A DNA stretch of 64,000 nt from Diaporthe sp. PMI_573 (GCA_021399435.1 JAJTUP010000015.1:992001-1056000), one strand, 5' to 3'. Positions 33,931 through 46,419 are shown, numbered from the stretch's first letter. Notes: generated from the sequence alone by a model not told the origin. Program-made: numbers and translations.

Positions 33931-35282
33931 ATGAAGTCGTTCCTTACCCTTGCCTCGTCCCTCCTGGGGGCACAAGCTACCATCTACTATGCTGGCGTAG
34001 CTGAGTCCGGCGGTGAATTTGGGGTGTACGGGACGAACGGCCAGGGTCTGCCTGGCACGTTTGGTGTGGACTATGCCTTCATCAGCGAGGCAGCGATCGA
34101 TACTTATGTGGACGAGAACAAGGTTTGTGCTCACTTGGTAGAAAGTGACAAGACGAAGCTGATGGTTCCGCAGGTAAACTTGTTCCGAGTCGCCTTCCTG
34201 CTGGAACGGATGACCCCCCTCCAGTATGGCCTAGGCTCCAAGTTTAACGAGACGGTAAGCTAAATGGGACGGTGCTTCACTCGACTGCCAGACAGCATCA
34301 CTTATGCACACTGCACAGCATTTCGGCTACTTCAAGCAAGCTATCGATTATATCACGCTTACCAAAAATGCCTGTATGCGTATACCATGGCCATTCGTCG
34401 AATGCAGTAGCTTACACAGAACCAGACGCCATCCTCGACCCACACAACTACATGAGATATAACGATCCCAGTGCACAACCATTCTCCGGAAGTGTGATTG
34501 GTAACACGACCGACCCAACTGCAGCCACAACCGAGGACTTCGCTGCCTTCTGGGGTGAGCTTGCCTCACGCTTCGCCAACAATTCTCGCGTCATCTTTGG
34601 CCTGATGAATGAACCTCACGACATGCCGACTACCCTGGTTTTGCAAAACGATCAGGCCGCTGTGGATGCCATCCGTCAAGCTGGCGCCAAGAACCTCATC
34701 CTCGTGCCAGGTAACGCGTGGACTGGGGGCCACTCGTGGACAGAGAACTATGGTGGCGAAAACCTGCCCAGCTCTGACTACATCTACCAGATCAACGACA
34801 CGGCGAACAACTGGGCCGTGGATATCCACGAGTACCTGGATGTTGACTACAGCGGGGGCCATATCGAGTGCACACAGCCGTTTGACACCAACCTTGCGCC
34901 CCTGACGGCGTGGCTTAAGGAGCACGGCCTCAAGGCGATGGTCACGGAATTCGGAGGGTCGAACACCACAGCTTGCGCGGACATGCTTAGCGATGCTCTG
35001 ACGTACATGGAGGAGAACGAGGAGTACATTGGGTGGACAGCATGGGCAGCGGGCCCATTCTGGGGCTCTTACGCACCGTGCTGCTCAAACTCCACGCAGA
35101 TTGGCAGCCTCGAGCCTGGAAGCCTGGCTGCCGATGGTTCCCCGGGCTTGTACGAGACGGTCTGGAAGGCCGTCCTTGAGCCTCTGTTGCCGACCACCCT
35201 CCAAACCTCTGGTCCAGCGAGTGTCAATGGCACGGCAGGCAGTGCGAAGAGATCAGGCCTGTGGTACGGGAGGGCGAATTGA
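33931..35282 (+). CDS. Secreted GH5 endo-beta-1,4-glucanase
   Basis: A secreted cellulase of glycoside hydrolase family 5 that cuts internal beta-1,4-glucan bonds in plant cell walls. Exons: 33931-34122, 34174-34254, 34319-34373 and 34426-35282, giving 394 residues. The signal peptide is MKSFLTLASSLLGAQA. The family pattern is clear: NLFRVAFLLERM, ITLTKNAYAILDPHNYMRY across a junction, the acid/base Glu in FGLMNEPHDMP, the DIHEYLD stretch, and the nucleophile Glu in MVTEFGGSN. No cellulose-binding module is present, and N-glycosylation sequons are frequent. The first intron (51 bp) is in phase and free of stops, so an unspliced reading would silently add 17 residues. An alternative ATG nine bases upstream (33922) is possible. 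Confidence 0.93.
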
Positions 35283-35463
35283 GATCCCAATTGATGGCAA
35301 GGAAAAGTCATTGTGCCATCTGCTTCGGTATTCCGCTGGATCTTGTGCCTAATCTATATCTCTTTCATCAATCACTACTGCCAAACTGATGTCGAAACCC
35401 AGCCTCCTCATCCAGTTTCCAAGTAGTCGTACCACCTCCCCGGGTGCGCTAAGCGACCTTAAG

Positions 35464-36178
35464 TCAAGTCGGACACTGTGAAATGGGCTGGCTCGCGCCG
35501 TTCTTGGTGCATCCCTGGTACTTGGCAACGGTGTCTCCGTTAGGCGCCGGGCAGACCAACAGGTTGGTCATGTGCTCCTTTGACCAAGTGACGCCGAAGT
35601 AGTCACCTTGAGTCACGTTAGCCATGAATGCCCACAAACCTTATCACATAATTAGGGGGTGGGGAGACAGTTAACTGACCAATGTCGAACATGTCACCGA
35701 CGACCATCTCACCAGCCTTGTTCTTGCATTGACATCGCATCTTGGTGCTCGGGCAGTTGCTTCCACAGACAGAGTAGCCAATATCGCAGGAGCAGCTCTC
35801 CATGGCCTTTCCGCTAGAACACAAACGATCTGCTGTCAGCATTTGAACACTACTTTTACTCAAGCCATAAGTTTGTGATCGTGGGTTTGCTAACCCCTTG
35901 TGAGGCATCAGTTTTCCATCGTCGTTGACGAAGCAGTCATTGAAGTCGAGCTGAGAATTGGCTAGCTGGGCGCCGAGGTTGTTTGCTCCGCCCTTCTTGG
36001 AGGAGCAGTCGGCATCGAAGGTTGCCACGGAGGTGCCAACCGTGTCGAAGTACGTCGGAAAAGAGCAGTAGTCGGAGAATTTGCCGTAGGTGCCAACGCC
36101 AAGGTCATGGGCAGCGGGTGCGCCGCCAGTGGTCAAGGCAAACAGAGCAAGGAAGAGGAGCTTGATGATAGGTCCCAT
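35464..36178 (-). CDS. Small secreted Cys-rich protein, CVNH-like
   Basis: A secreted protein of 186 residues from three exons: 36178-35895, 35813-35680 and 35606-35464. The signal peptide is MGPIIKLLFLALFALTTGGAPA. The part NSQLDFNDCFVNDDGKLMPH followed by ESCSCDIG resembles the L-x-L-N-x-C...N-x-x-G-x-L pattern of cyanovirin-N homology (CVNH) sugar-binding domains. The C-terminal half is Cys-rich with CxCK and ends in GCTKNGASQPISQCPT. The 81-bp first intron is a multiple of three and stop-free, but its branch site (ATGCTGAC) and the restored family pattern favour splicing. A secreted lectin or effector-like role is an inference. Confidence 0.6.
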
Positions 36179-37294
36179 GTTGGCGAGTAATGATCAGCTC
36201 AGGATGTGGGAAGTGTGGTGTCGATGGCTGACTTGATGGATAACTTGTTGCTGTACAGAGGGGGTATACGAAGAGCCCAGTCCATATGTGTAGGGAAGGT
36301 CACAGATGTAGATAAAGAAAGGTCCAAAATAGTTAAGATTCAGAGGGGCCGTGGCTTTTTAAGTTAGAAGAGGTATAGTCAGTCACTGCATCAACAAGTG
36401 ACTGGACCCTTTCACTCAGCGGAAGAGAGAGTTAAGATGCCTTCGAGTGAATCAGCATTTTTCTTTCCCAGTCACTGGCTAATTAATGAGGACACCAGAA
36501 ATGAATTCTCCCTGCACACGACCCTGTTTGCAAGAATGGAAGTTGGCACTACCGATGAGTAAAGACGTAAAAGAGCTCAACGCAAATCCAGCGGGGATCA
36601 AGAGTCAAACAGATGTATCTCCTATGAATCTCCACTCGATACTTGCCCTTGGTTGATCCTTGATTCGCATGATATCTCTATCTGAAGAGTTTCTACGCGG
36701 GGCACCCACGTACCAGGCATGTTTGAATCCTGGGCCGCATGAGGTCAACCAGCGACGTGCTGGACTGGTGAGACAAGATCAAGTACAGTCTAGGTAACCT
36801 CTTATGTAATCTGGACATCACTGCCTAGACAATGCTAGAAGCAAACGATTTGGGATTAACAAGCTTTTCAGGACCTGCTAGGGGTCATTATACGCCACTT
36901 TGTATTTGAAAATATCGAAGGAGTCTCCATGTGAAGGAAGCTGATACACACTGCCAGCGGTACTATTTCAATTGTTCTTGTTGAAATAAGTGAGATGAAA
37001 AGCGCTCATGGGATTTCAGTTGGTAATGGACTAAACTGTAACCTGGATTGAAGTATACTTTCGAAGTGTTTGAGAATTTGAGTATATGCATTCTAAGCCT
37101 TGGGCGAGGGATGTCTCAACCAAAGAGGTTCTTTCTTCTAGTTCCACAAACGCCGATGGTAAATTACAATGCAGGTTTGAACCGCCTTACTCCCTGCTCC
37201 AGCGCCTAGACCATCACACTGCCGTTGTCCCCAGATCGCTGCGATTTAACAAAAGACCGGAATCTAACCAAGGACCGCCGAGCCAAGCATCTGA
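36179..37294. other. AT-richer intergenic region
   Basis: About 1.1 kb without a supported gene, richer in A and T than the housekeeping block. It carries the promoter of the CVNH-like secreted protein and the 3' region of the rhodopsin-like gene. Confidence 0.5.
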
Positions 37295-38940
37295 CTAGAT
37301 CGCTATTCCCGTCCTGTAATCTGACGAGGCTAAAGAAGCACTTCTTTCTCCCGCACGTAGGTAATATAACCCTGTATATGGCACCTCGGGAGAAGAGGTG
37401 GCTGTTATTGCTATTTGACTTTCTGTTTCGTCGAGATGTTTGCCATCGTCTTGTCGTTGTGATGCCGGCTTCGAAGATAGATCACCCAAGGCATATGCTT
37501 GCCTTCTTGCCACAGAGGACCTCAATTCAGTGTGACTGGTTGAATTGAAGACGCCAGGGAGACATTTGGCAAATATTGGTCGCAGCGAGGGTAGGGACAC
37601 ACAGACGACGCCGATTGTGCATTCGGTTATCGTCAGCAGGAGAGAGGTGACTAAGTTGTCTATGAAACGGACTTAGCAACAGAGTATAGAACGGGTAAAA
37701 GAGGGGGGGGTTCCTGAAAGATGGCACAAGACACATTAAGACTTACACAATATGTCGACTGGTTTACGCAATTGATACAAGAAGGCCAGCCGAATAACAC
37801 TTGCAACACACGCACTGAACAATGTCAACTCTGTGCTCCTTGAGGCGTCTTGTAAAGACCAGATGATACTCACAGCCCTCCCACGAAGAACAAGAAGGAA
37901 ACAACCATCTTCTGCTTCTTCGGTATCTTCAAGGACCATAGGAATCGAATGGGTACGGTACATAATATGAGGTCTGTCGCTGTATTGATCGCTGAGCTAG
38001 CATAAAGGAAGTCGACGAAGTCGTAGCACTATCAATGCTCGTCATTAAAGCGGTCTTCTTGTCAAGCGTCCTCGACTTGGATACCACTCACCCGTCCATT
38101 AGTGATGGTGAAGTCCCATGCTGCTCTGACTGGGTCACATTGAAAGACTGTCACCGGTATTGAGGCTAGCATCAATCCGATTGTGATAGCCATAGTGATA
38201 TACATGGTCAGGCGAAGGTTTTCTGATGCGTGTTAGTCACCTACTACGGAGCCTAAATTATTGCGTTCTGGAACATTCCAAAACATGAAAGACGGGATCT
38301 GTGAAAGGAGAAGAGCGATGCTTACGGTAGGGAAAGACTCGTAGGTAAGAGCTGATAATGGACAGCTTCGTGAAAGCAACGGCGCAGGCCGAGAGCGAAT
38401 TACCGACAAACATGAGGAGGATGCAACGTTTGACAGTCGGAAGTATGGTCGTGAAATCCAGATTCCAGACATGCTGCCCAAGTCCGAACCGTGTAGCTGT
38501 CGCCCGACATTAGCGGCGGCTCGACTCAGGTGCCACATACAGAATGTGTCTCAGGATGAGGTGGGTTTCAGGGGCGGAGGGCAGCATTGTACCAGCGAGA
38601 ATAATGCCGCAGAATGCTAATGTGAATAGGCTGGCAGCAACTATCAGAGCTGTGGTAAAATTTGAAGAGGTCAGTCTCCCACAGCAATACCATGCTGGGC
38701 CAGGTGTGGCGTCGACATACCATCGTCCGTGAAGAGTCGGCCAATGGCGATGCGTCGAACCATGAGGCGTGATACAACCACAACGGTAATCAAGACCGCC
38801 TCAACCAGCACAATAGTCCATATCACAGGAACGAGTGTTGTTTTGTCCGAAAAGTCCAACTGAGCAATTACGTCTGGCGAGACGTTTCCAGGAAGTTGTC
38901 GAGGAAGTAGCTCAGGAGCTGACCAAGGCTTGGGCTTCAT
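37295..38940 (-). CDS. Rhodopsin-like (SAT5/PTH11-like) integral membrane protein
   Basis: A seven-helix membrane protein of the fungal rhodopsin-like family found in PTH11-type receptors and SAT5 homologues. Seven exons: 38940-38721, 38649-38593, 38496-38326, 38222-38092, 38028-37874, 37814-37747 and 37659-37295, giving 388 residues. All introns are GT-AG and all phases agree. Helices include LVPVIWTIVLVEAVLITVVV, LIVAASLFTLAFCGIIL, CAVAFTKLSIISSYLRV and TMYITMAITIGLMLA. The family marks FGLGQHVWNLD, FTKLSIISSYLRVFP, FQCDPVRAAWDF and INTATDLILCTVPI are present. The cytosolic tail is polar. The ligand or signal is unknown. Intron 3 (38223-38325) is homologous to an intron in another gene at 47.5 kb. 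Confidence 0.85.
38223..38325 (-). mobile_element. Introner-like intron, copy A
   Basis: The third intron (103 bp) of the rhodopsin-like gene. It shares most of its length with an intron at 47512-47622: both contain CTTCTCCTTTCA, then a GTCTTTCATG stretch, a (T)TTGGAAT segment, TTTAGGNTCCGTA and the 3' GTGACTAACACG with the branch point. The host genes are unrelated and the insertion phases differ (phase 1 here, phase 0 there). This is what introner-like elements look like. Confidence 0.75.
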
Positions 38941-41448
38941 TTCTGTTGTGGAAGTCGGCCAACATCGCAAGAAGAGGGATTTTCAAAAGAAAAGCATCTC
39001 AAGAAGGGAGGGAGATGCTAGAAAGTACGACAAGACCCAAAGCGATGTGGAAGGGGGCGCGTTTCCTTTATCGGTCTTCCGGCTGCTCACTAAGGAAGAT
39101 CTCATCGGCCCACTCGGCTCGTCACGCTAGGATCTATCCTACGTCTCGGCTTCAAGCCGCCTCCCAAGGGATTTACAGCAGACCACAGATGAGAGGATGC
39201 GGAAGCCTACACAGATGCCATGGTTTCACTGTCCCGGTAGGACGGGACGAGGGTTGCTTGGACAGGGATGATGGTGGTATGCCAAATCTTAAAGAGTTCA
39301 GCTCTGCGCTAGGTGCAGTAGCTCACGCCGCCGGGTGAAGAATATACCAGGGTGGAGTCATCAAGAGTATTAGGTGCGTGCCTGAATGCGTCCGCACAGA
39401 CCGACAGCCCGGCTAGGACGAGCGACGCCCCATCCACCTCTTCCCACATTTGGATCTTCCTCACGACAGTTCCCTTACTCGATACCCCTGTAGATCTGGT
39501 TCGGCTGCTTGTCCGATGTGTAGTCCCACGCTACTAGCTGCATCATGCAAGTCCCGTCACTCTGGTCATCAATCTGTCAAGGCATCCAGCCAGGTACGAC
39601 ATGGGCAGCATCCTTGACTAAAGCGAGCCTACTGCAGTATATGATTACAGGCTTGACAGGCCAAGCCCTGGTAGCAAGTCAATAGACTGTGTTCCTGTGG
39701 GGGTAGTACTCTGGCTGTCATGCTAGAGAGGTGCCGAAAGACATGACAAGCATGTTCGTATCTGTGGGGGAGAGTTTTTGAGATCTGTGACAAGCTTGAT
39801 GCGGCTTGATGAGGTGATCTTACGAACCGAAGTTACAGCCTCGGGATGGGATGAGGTATAGAGTTCTGGCTGAGGGCCTGATTTACATGTCAAATGTACC
39901 CGTTGCCCCTTCCTCCCTTCCACCCTGGTATTCTTTGTGTTCATACCTTCGTTCGCGTGCAACAGGTAAGCTACGCCCACAATCATGGTCCAGGTGGGTG
40001 CCCATCTCGCCATGTTGATTTCTAGAAAGTGAAAGCTTGTACAAATAGATGTTACTCTGGAATCACCACGACACAACGCTTTCCACTGTCTACGTCCTGG
40101 CAAATTTGAAGATCCTGGTCTGGACATCCGAGACCCATGATCGTCAGCGACCCGCGGACCGCAACGCTAAAGGAGGCTTGCCTAGCTCCGAATCCCTGGA
40201 TTTACCATCTTAGATTTGTGTAATGCATGCAACAGTAGGCAAAGCTAGATCAGTGGTAGCGTTCGTAAGTGGTGCGGCAGTGCGGCCGGACATTAATTAA
40301 TTGGCTGAGGCACACTAAATCGACCCGCTCCATGAACCCGAGCACACAAGACCAAACACGAAATCCAGGAACGAAGGGGCTGTGAAGATCTCAGACCAGC
40401 CAAGCTCGAACTCTGCAAGTAGGCGCCCAGATGTACGACTTGATTTTAGCTATCGGCGCAAGTTATCTCGTGGAGTACGGTTGCAAGTAGCCCCTGACTT
40501 ACTCCTCACCACCAACTTTGGGTCACTACGCGGCCTACACCCCAAGTATCGGACGAAGACGGGACGGCGAATCACTAACCATTCAATCAATTCAGAACCT
40601 TCGCCAAGTCTCAACATACACTCCACACCAGCTGCAGCCAGTGCCTCCCGTTGATACCGTGTTGTAGCACGAGCATCCAGATGAGAATTGTGGTCAATGG
40701 AGACTAATCGCTTGTTCGCCTGACCATAGTGACGACATGGAGGTTTCCATTCTGCGCTTTTGGGTAGATGCTGTGTGCTCACCCATGCAGGTACAAGTAC
40801 TGGTGGGTGCGATCAGACTTACACTAGCCGGCTCCGTGACAATATGGCCACTCCCGCCGTCTGGACGCCGAGCGGTACGACGGGAGTTGAGGATGGCACC
40901 TGTTGAGAAGGCAGCAGATTTGCTTGCCGAGTCTTCTTTTGGGCACTCAGGATTCCTGTCACATCTCTTATCCGGCCGAAAGTGTGTCTGCATAGGATAT
41001 CATCTGAACCAGGAATTTCCGTCTCGACGACAATTTTGAGACGACGCCCTGATCCTGATTGATCCCTCTCAAAATTTGTTAGCGCTCTGCATCGATGTCC
41101 AAGTCCAGCATGATGGCTTGTGAAGTGTTTGTAATCTTATCAAGCATACATAATCTCGAATCGGGCAGCATTTCCCTCCATGTGACGCATCACATGTCCG
41201 GTACTCCATAACAATCAACTTGCAGTCTCTTCTGATAACTTGAGAGGCCTGGTAGCTGTTACCACATCCCCGAATGACTCTCTGCCTTTGAAACAAGTGG
41301 TGCATATTGCATCTGGATGGCCCTGACAAGACCGCATCACGACCGTGCCATTCTTTAACAGGCAACAAACACGGCTTGCATCGTTGTCTGTATCGAGATC
41401 GGCATTTCAACCAACTCATTGGTGACAACCATGTCCAACCCATCTTGT
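38941..41448. other. Gene-poor interval
   Basis: About 2.5 kb without a gene I can support. A reverse-strand frame at 40013-39723 would encode 96 residues starting MARWAPTWTMIVGVAYLLHA, which could pass as a weak signal peptide. It has no family resemblance or conserved Cys pattern, so it is left unannotated. Confidence 0.45.
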
Positions 41449-41970
41449 TTAGCTCCTAGTATTCATATACCGGAAATTTATGAATGGTGAGACCTCCATG
41501 TGTTTCTCATGTATACTTTGCACGTAGCGCACTGGGCCGTTGCCCACCCTCTGTGCAGTATACTTGAAGTACATCGTGTCCGTCTCGCAGTGTGTTCCAT
41601 TGTAGAGAGTGAAATAACCTCCGTTGGCGCGTGGATGTGATAAACCGTACATACCCACAGGCTCCCCGGTTGTTGAATTGACTGCGTGCACGCAAGTTCC
41701 ACCGCAGAGACCCTCGACCTTTTCTGCCCATCTTGTACATAGCTCCAAGTTGTTTGCGCCACACTTTCCTGACGGGTTGCTAATGATGTAGACTTCATCA
41801 GAGACTCTTCCGCTGGCACAGATGAGCGGGTTCTCAGAAAGCGGTGGGGCCGGAGTTTTATCGTGAATTGTGACCGTGAGGACTTCCTTGTGAGTCTCGT
41901 AAACCCGATTCAGAGCTGGTGCCGCAGTGGCGAGGCTGGGGTAAATGATGAAAAGTGGTGCAAATAGCAT
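41449..41970 (-). CDS. Small secreted protein, effector-like
   Basis: A single-exon protein of 173 residues that I do not recognise. The signal peptide is MLFAPLFIIYPSLATAAPA, then a probable propeptide or linker. The mature part has six Cys (in LICAS, GKCGA, ELCTR, GLCGGTC and THCETD), enough for three disulfides, and two N-glycosylation sequons. It shows no known domain by eye. Small size, secretion, even Cys number and location among lineage-specific genes make it an effector or secreted defence-protein candidate (inference). Confidence 0.6.
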   Translation of the reverse strand: MLFAPLFIIYPSLATAAPALNRVYETHKEVLTVTIHDKTPAPPLSENPLICASGRVSDEVYIISNPSGKCGANNLELCTRWAEKVEGLCGGTCVHAVNSTTGEPVGMYGLSHPRANGGYFTLYNGTHCETDTMYFKYTAQRVGNGPVRYVQSIHEKHMEVSPFINFRYMNTRS

Positions 41971-42943
41971 CTTGACAGTTCTTGCTGGCTGAGTATATCA
42001 AAGGTATTATGTTTGAGACTGACAGGGCAGGTTGGGATTTGGGACAAACTGAGCAGCGTATGTATCAGCGTTGTGGGTGTGAGAGTGAAGTTTTGTTTTG
42101 AGATGCGTTTTGACCATCAGCCCATGTGCTAACCTATGCACGGGAGAAATTCGAAAGCCATCAAGGTCTCAAAAGAGGAAATTCTCTGGCTTTTCTCTCT
42201 TTTTCGTGTAGTCGAACTCGTGTAGAGCCAAAGCCAGCACTACTACGCCGCCTTGTTTTGGTAGCCTGCTAGCGAGCCTGATGCCAGCACCGGTACAGGG
42301 CTGTTATACACCCGAGGTGGACCCAAAAGTCCAGATCATTTCAATACTTATCACTATTTAGCTACAGAAGATATACCAGTCAAACTAACATTTTTAACCC
42401 TTCATAGGTGAATTATTGACACGGTAGTGGAAAGAGGAAAGGAAGCACATACGGCATGAGTTCGTGGACTCTCAAGGAATGACACTACTTCAAAATATCA
42501 AGTCTAGTAGTGCCTAAATTCACTGGTCATCGGGGCAAACTATCTCTACTTGGCTCCATTGCGCACACTTACGAGGGTGCACCGCGGATAGGGGCCATAC
42601 CGGAGCAGCTGCGTCAGACGCCCGTGCAAGTGCCTCCTATTGTGATCAAAAAGAGACGTCGAAGGATCGAACGTTTCAACCCCTACCCTATCAGATGTTT
42701 ATTCTCGGGCTAAACTTTCTTTCCTCAATAAATGCCAATGGATTGGCTGGTGTGTACCAGCGGTGATGGTACGCTATCGGATGCAAGCCACTTGCTTATA
42801 AATCCACCGCATTACCAAGCCATTCAGGATCACGGGCCGCATAGAAGCATCCGTTATAAACGATCATTGTAAATGCCACCAAATACTCTACAGCCACTTT
42901 ACTATCCTGCTCTTCTCCCAAGACATCCCATCCTTAGCTCACA
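41971..42943. promoter_or_regulatory. Divergent promoter region
   Basis: About 970 bp between the small secreted protein and the oxidoreductase gene. No coding signal. It presumably holds both promoters. Confidence 0.4.
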
Positions 42944-44164
42944 ATGGCGCTCATCCGTCTGGCCATCATCGGTCTTTCCTCATCAGCTGTTACTTCTTGG
43001 GCCAGCAGCGCTCACCTCCCCTATCTACTCTCAGCACGCGGCCGCACCAAGTACGTTATTGTTGCTCTGTGTAATTCAAGCATAGAATCAGCCAAGAAGG
43101 CTATTCGTACCTACGGCCTCGACGTTGAAAAGACCCGAGCCTACGGCGACCCCAAGGCACTTGCGGCTGATCCTGATGTTGATCTCGTGCTTTGCTGCAC
43201 GCGAGTGGACACGCATTATGAACTAATCAAGCCCAGCGTCGAAGCTGGGAAAGCTGTCTTTGTCGAATGGCCACTGACAAATGACGTGGCCCGTTCGCGG
43301 GAACTGGCTGATTTGGCAACTGAGAAGGGCAATCTTACAATGGTGGGCCTTCAGGGGCGGTTGGCGCCCGTGGTCCTGAAATTGAAGGAAGTTCTGCACA
43401 GCGGCAGCTTGGGAAAGATGTTGAGTAGTGAGGTGAGGGCTCACGGCGGTACAGTCGATCGTGAGACGGTTGCCGAGGGGCTGGGGTATTTCGCGGAGAA
43501 GAAAATTGGCGGCAATGTTTTTATGATAGGCTTCGCTCACAGTAAGTTGTTCGCCTCCTGCAAAGTTGTGCTCGTACTTTGGGAACGGAAGCTCACGCCA
43601 ACTTAAGTGTTCGACTATGTGCAGTCTGTCGTAGGGGAAGCAGTCGAAGCCCATTCTCAACTTCAGCTCCAACGACCCGAAATGAAGCTGCGCGACACCT
43701 CCACAAACACTATTGTCAAAACGGTCACATCTGATGTACCAGATCTAATAACAGTCATAGGGTCTCTGAGTGGCTCGGAAGCAACTCAGGATGGCGCGAG
43801 CTTGCTCGTCCGCTTCCGTCGTGGACAGCAATTCAAGGGAGAGTCGGCCCTCACGTGGCACATTAATTGCGAGAAGGGCGAAGTCCGACTCACAGCGCCT
43901 AGCGGGACCTCCCTTCACGCAAATTCATACTCTGATCCAGTGACAATCGAGGTGCACGACTTTGACACAGATGAGGTCCGCCAAGTCCAGTGGGAATGGC
44001 CCAAATGGGAGGAGGAATTAGATCTGCCAATTGTGGGACGCAGCGTGGCTAAGCTGTATGATGCCTTTCATGCTGAGGCTGTTGAGGGAGTCCCACGGAC
44101 GTATCCGAACTTTTCAGACGCAATTGAGCGCCACGAGCAATTGGCAAGACTTCTAGCAAGCTAG
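42944..44164 (+). CDS. Gfo/Idh/MocA oxidoreductase, GAL80-like
   Basis: An NAD(P)-binding Rossmann protein of the Gfo/Idh/MocA family, 384 residues, two exons: 42944-43541 and 43608-44164. The nucleotide-binding start RLAIIGLSSSAVTSWASSAH, with a Ser-rich loop in place of the usual GxGxxG, and the following LPYLLSARG resemble yeast Gal80. The family step VDLVLCCTRVDTHYELIKPSVEAGKAVFVEWPL is clear, with EWP in place of EKP. The missing Lys suggests that it may be a sensor or a weak enzyme and not a typical dehydrogenase; this is an inference. The intron junction gives GFAHMFDYVQSVVGE. Confidence 0.85.
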
Positions 44165-44468
44165 GGTACTACTTGATGTGGATGGTGGAGATGAATACAT
44201 ATTTTCTTTTGATGAGATCTCATTCCAGACACACTCAGTCTGCCGGGTTCATTAGTACCTTGGCCAGCCATTATTTCTTTGTTAGAAATTCTCGGCATCC
44301 GGGGCGTCTCTACTTTTTACTGACTTCTTTACTTAAGAATTTCCAGCTAGTAACTCCTAACCTTGGAACTCACAGAAACTAAAACTCGTATGCTCACATG
44401 CTCATGAGTTCACAGCGGCAACGAACGCCTGGGCACGCTCAATCTCAATCGCCAACATTTGGGTATCA

Positions 44469-45586
44469 ATGGTCTATGCCGTGACACTTGCCCTGAACCT
44501 TGGTAAGAGCACTAGCTTGTTCTGGTCATGCAATAAATGTGTAAGGTCTGCTCACCACATTTGACAGCGTTCGCTAGTCAAAACTGGCAAGGGGCCGTCA
44601 ATGTCGAAATAGCGCCCCCTGGATTGCCAGACCCCAGGAAAGCACAAAACAATATTCACGCCGTAGACAGCGGCCAGAACACAGAAACGACCAGCGTCCC
44701 AGAATTAACATCAGAAAATCTTTCAGCTCTACCACCATCTATTATGAGCGGGGCTATGCAAACAGCACATGCCTGCTTGATGGCTGGGGCATATATCGTC
44801 GTGCTCCCACTCGGCGCAATTGCAACACACATCGGTCCGGGACGAGGGCAGGCATACACGCATATTTGCTTGCAGCTGACAGGATTGACTATGATTGTTA
44901 TTGGGTTCGGGCTGGGGTGCTATTTGGCTATTCAAACTGGAATTGTAAGATCGCACTTATGAGTGGCAGCTGATGCGGACTCGTCTGACCGAGCATCACA
45001 GAATTGGGACGCTACACATCCTCAGTTCGGTACGGCCCTGATCACCCTAACAGCTTTCCGGTCGATTATTGGCATTCTTCACCACCGCTTGGCTATCAGC
45101 CATAAGGAGGTCTTGCTCGTGTGGAATATCCATGCATGGTACGGCAGGCTTCTGATGGCACTCGCCATCATACAAGGTGGTCTAGGCTTACAGTTGGCCA
45201 ACAACTATGTGCCGTACCCTACAGGAGCTCTTGCAGCATATATAGTCATAGCACTGCTTGTGCTTTCGATCTACGCCGTTGTGGCATTCAAACACAAGGG
45301 TCTTCGGAGGAGAAGAGTCGATAGGCGGATAGCCGCCCTTAAAGAAATGCAGGCACAGAAACAGAAACAGAAGCAGTCACAGTCTCAAGGTCAGACACAG
45401 CAGCAGTCTGGCTATCCAAAGAAGCTGTACTCACCACTTCAGGTCACCATCCCTCTTACCCCCCTCTACCATCCGTCGCCTCAGACTCTAGCCACCAATA
45501 ATTTCTCATGGCCCATGACCCCAAAACCAAGGACGCCCAAGACGCCCGGTGTATCCTCAGCCCCGCCGCCATACCAAAATGCATAG
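44469..45586 (+). CDS. Cytochrome b561-domain membrane protein
   Basis: A transmembrane di-heme electron carrier of the b561 type, 331 residues, three exons: 44469-44502, 44568-44944 and 45002-45586. The short first exon plus the junction gives a signal peptide (MVYAVTLALNLAFAS). Five or six hydrophobic segments contain the spaced His residues expected to bind heme (TAHACLM, THICLQL, ATHPQFG, LHHRLAI and WNIHAWYG). The tail is cytosolic, with a Gln/Lys repeat and Pro-rich end. No DOMON domain is seen. The last acceptor was chosen because it gives INWDATHPQFG with a good branch site; another AG at 44969 is possible. Confidence 0.7.
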
Positions 45587-46419
45587 GGAAGGACACAATA
45601 ATCGAGCCTGATAGATCCAGTGTCTTTCTATGCTAGCTCCATGTTTTCACACAGATCGCAGCAGGGGATGTTCGATTCTTCCGAATGCAGAAGTAGTACA
45701 CTCATGAAGTTTTCGTTGGATATACAAATGATACTCACTCAAGTTGTTATTCTATATCTAAATTCCAACAACTAAATTGCCAGAGTCGCTTAGATGTGAA
45801 TTCACGTATTTTCTTACTCAATTACTCCTAGTGGTAGGCTTTGGGAGGTTGCGCTTACGATCATGATTTATGCGGATCTTGTCAAGCGATTCAACATTTT
45901 GGACTCCCATCTGGCAGAAGCTCTGCGCGAGGAAACCCTCAACGAGGGCCACACAGCAAGTCTGTCTTCACAGCTTGGGGGTTCTTTTCGTCTCCTCGAT
46001 GGACAAGGAGAAATTCTTTGGTATCCAATCTGGCTTATCTTAGGGAGATGCTGCCTTCCCGCCTGCTTTGTTTGTGTGACAGGAGTGCTCAAAGAACCTA
46101 CCCTATGGTATTATCATTTGCGGGCTATGATTTTCTTGGGTATCAGGTGATGAGAATATTTGGAGACAGCGATTTGAAATTTTCCTGATATCAGGACATA
46201 CATATGTGGTTGCTGTATTACCCGTAGACAAGAAATGTGCCTTCAGTAGACTCCTCCAATAAGATACTTGAACGTTGTGTGAGAAATTCTGCCGGCTTCA
46301 TGATGGTGCGTAGATACTTGGTTTCCGCGTATCATAAACCAAGCAAGAGATTCACATGCGGTATTTTTTTTATTTATTTTTTTATTTCGAAAAGGCTCCT
46401 GCCAATATAATTCAACTTG
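45587..46419. other. Intergenic
   Basis: About 830 bp. A forward frame at 45863-46150 (95 residues) has no family resemblance. A T-rich tract with ATTT units lies at 46364-46387. No gene is supported. Confidence 0.45.

Noticed and set aside
35607..35679. 40-bp intron (acceptor at 35640) in the CVNH-like gene
   Set aside because: It is below the usual fungal minimum. The in-frame acceptor at 35607 has a CTAAC branch site at the right distance and gives a 73-bp intron.
38497..38592. Alternative donor GTATGTGG at about 38546 for intron 2 of the rhodopsin-like gene
   Set aside because: It gives the wrong phase. The donor GTACAA at 38592 restores the family sequence IILAATRFGLGQHV.
39723..40127. 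Possible small secreted protein
   Set aside because: The hydrophobic start is weak, there is no Cys pattern or homology, and the codon pattern is not distinct from the surrounding spacer.
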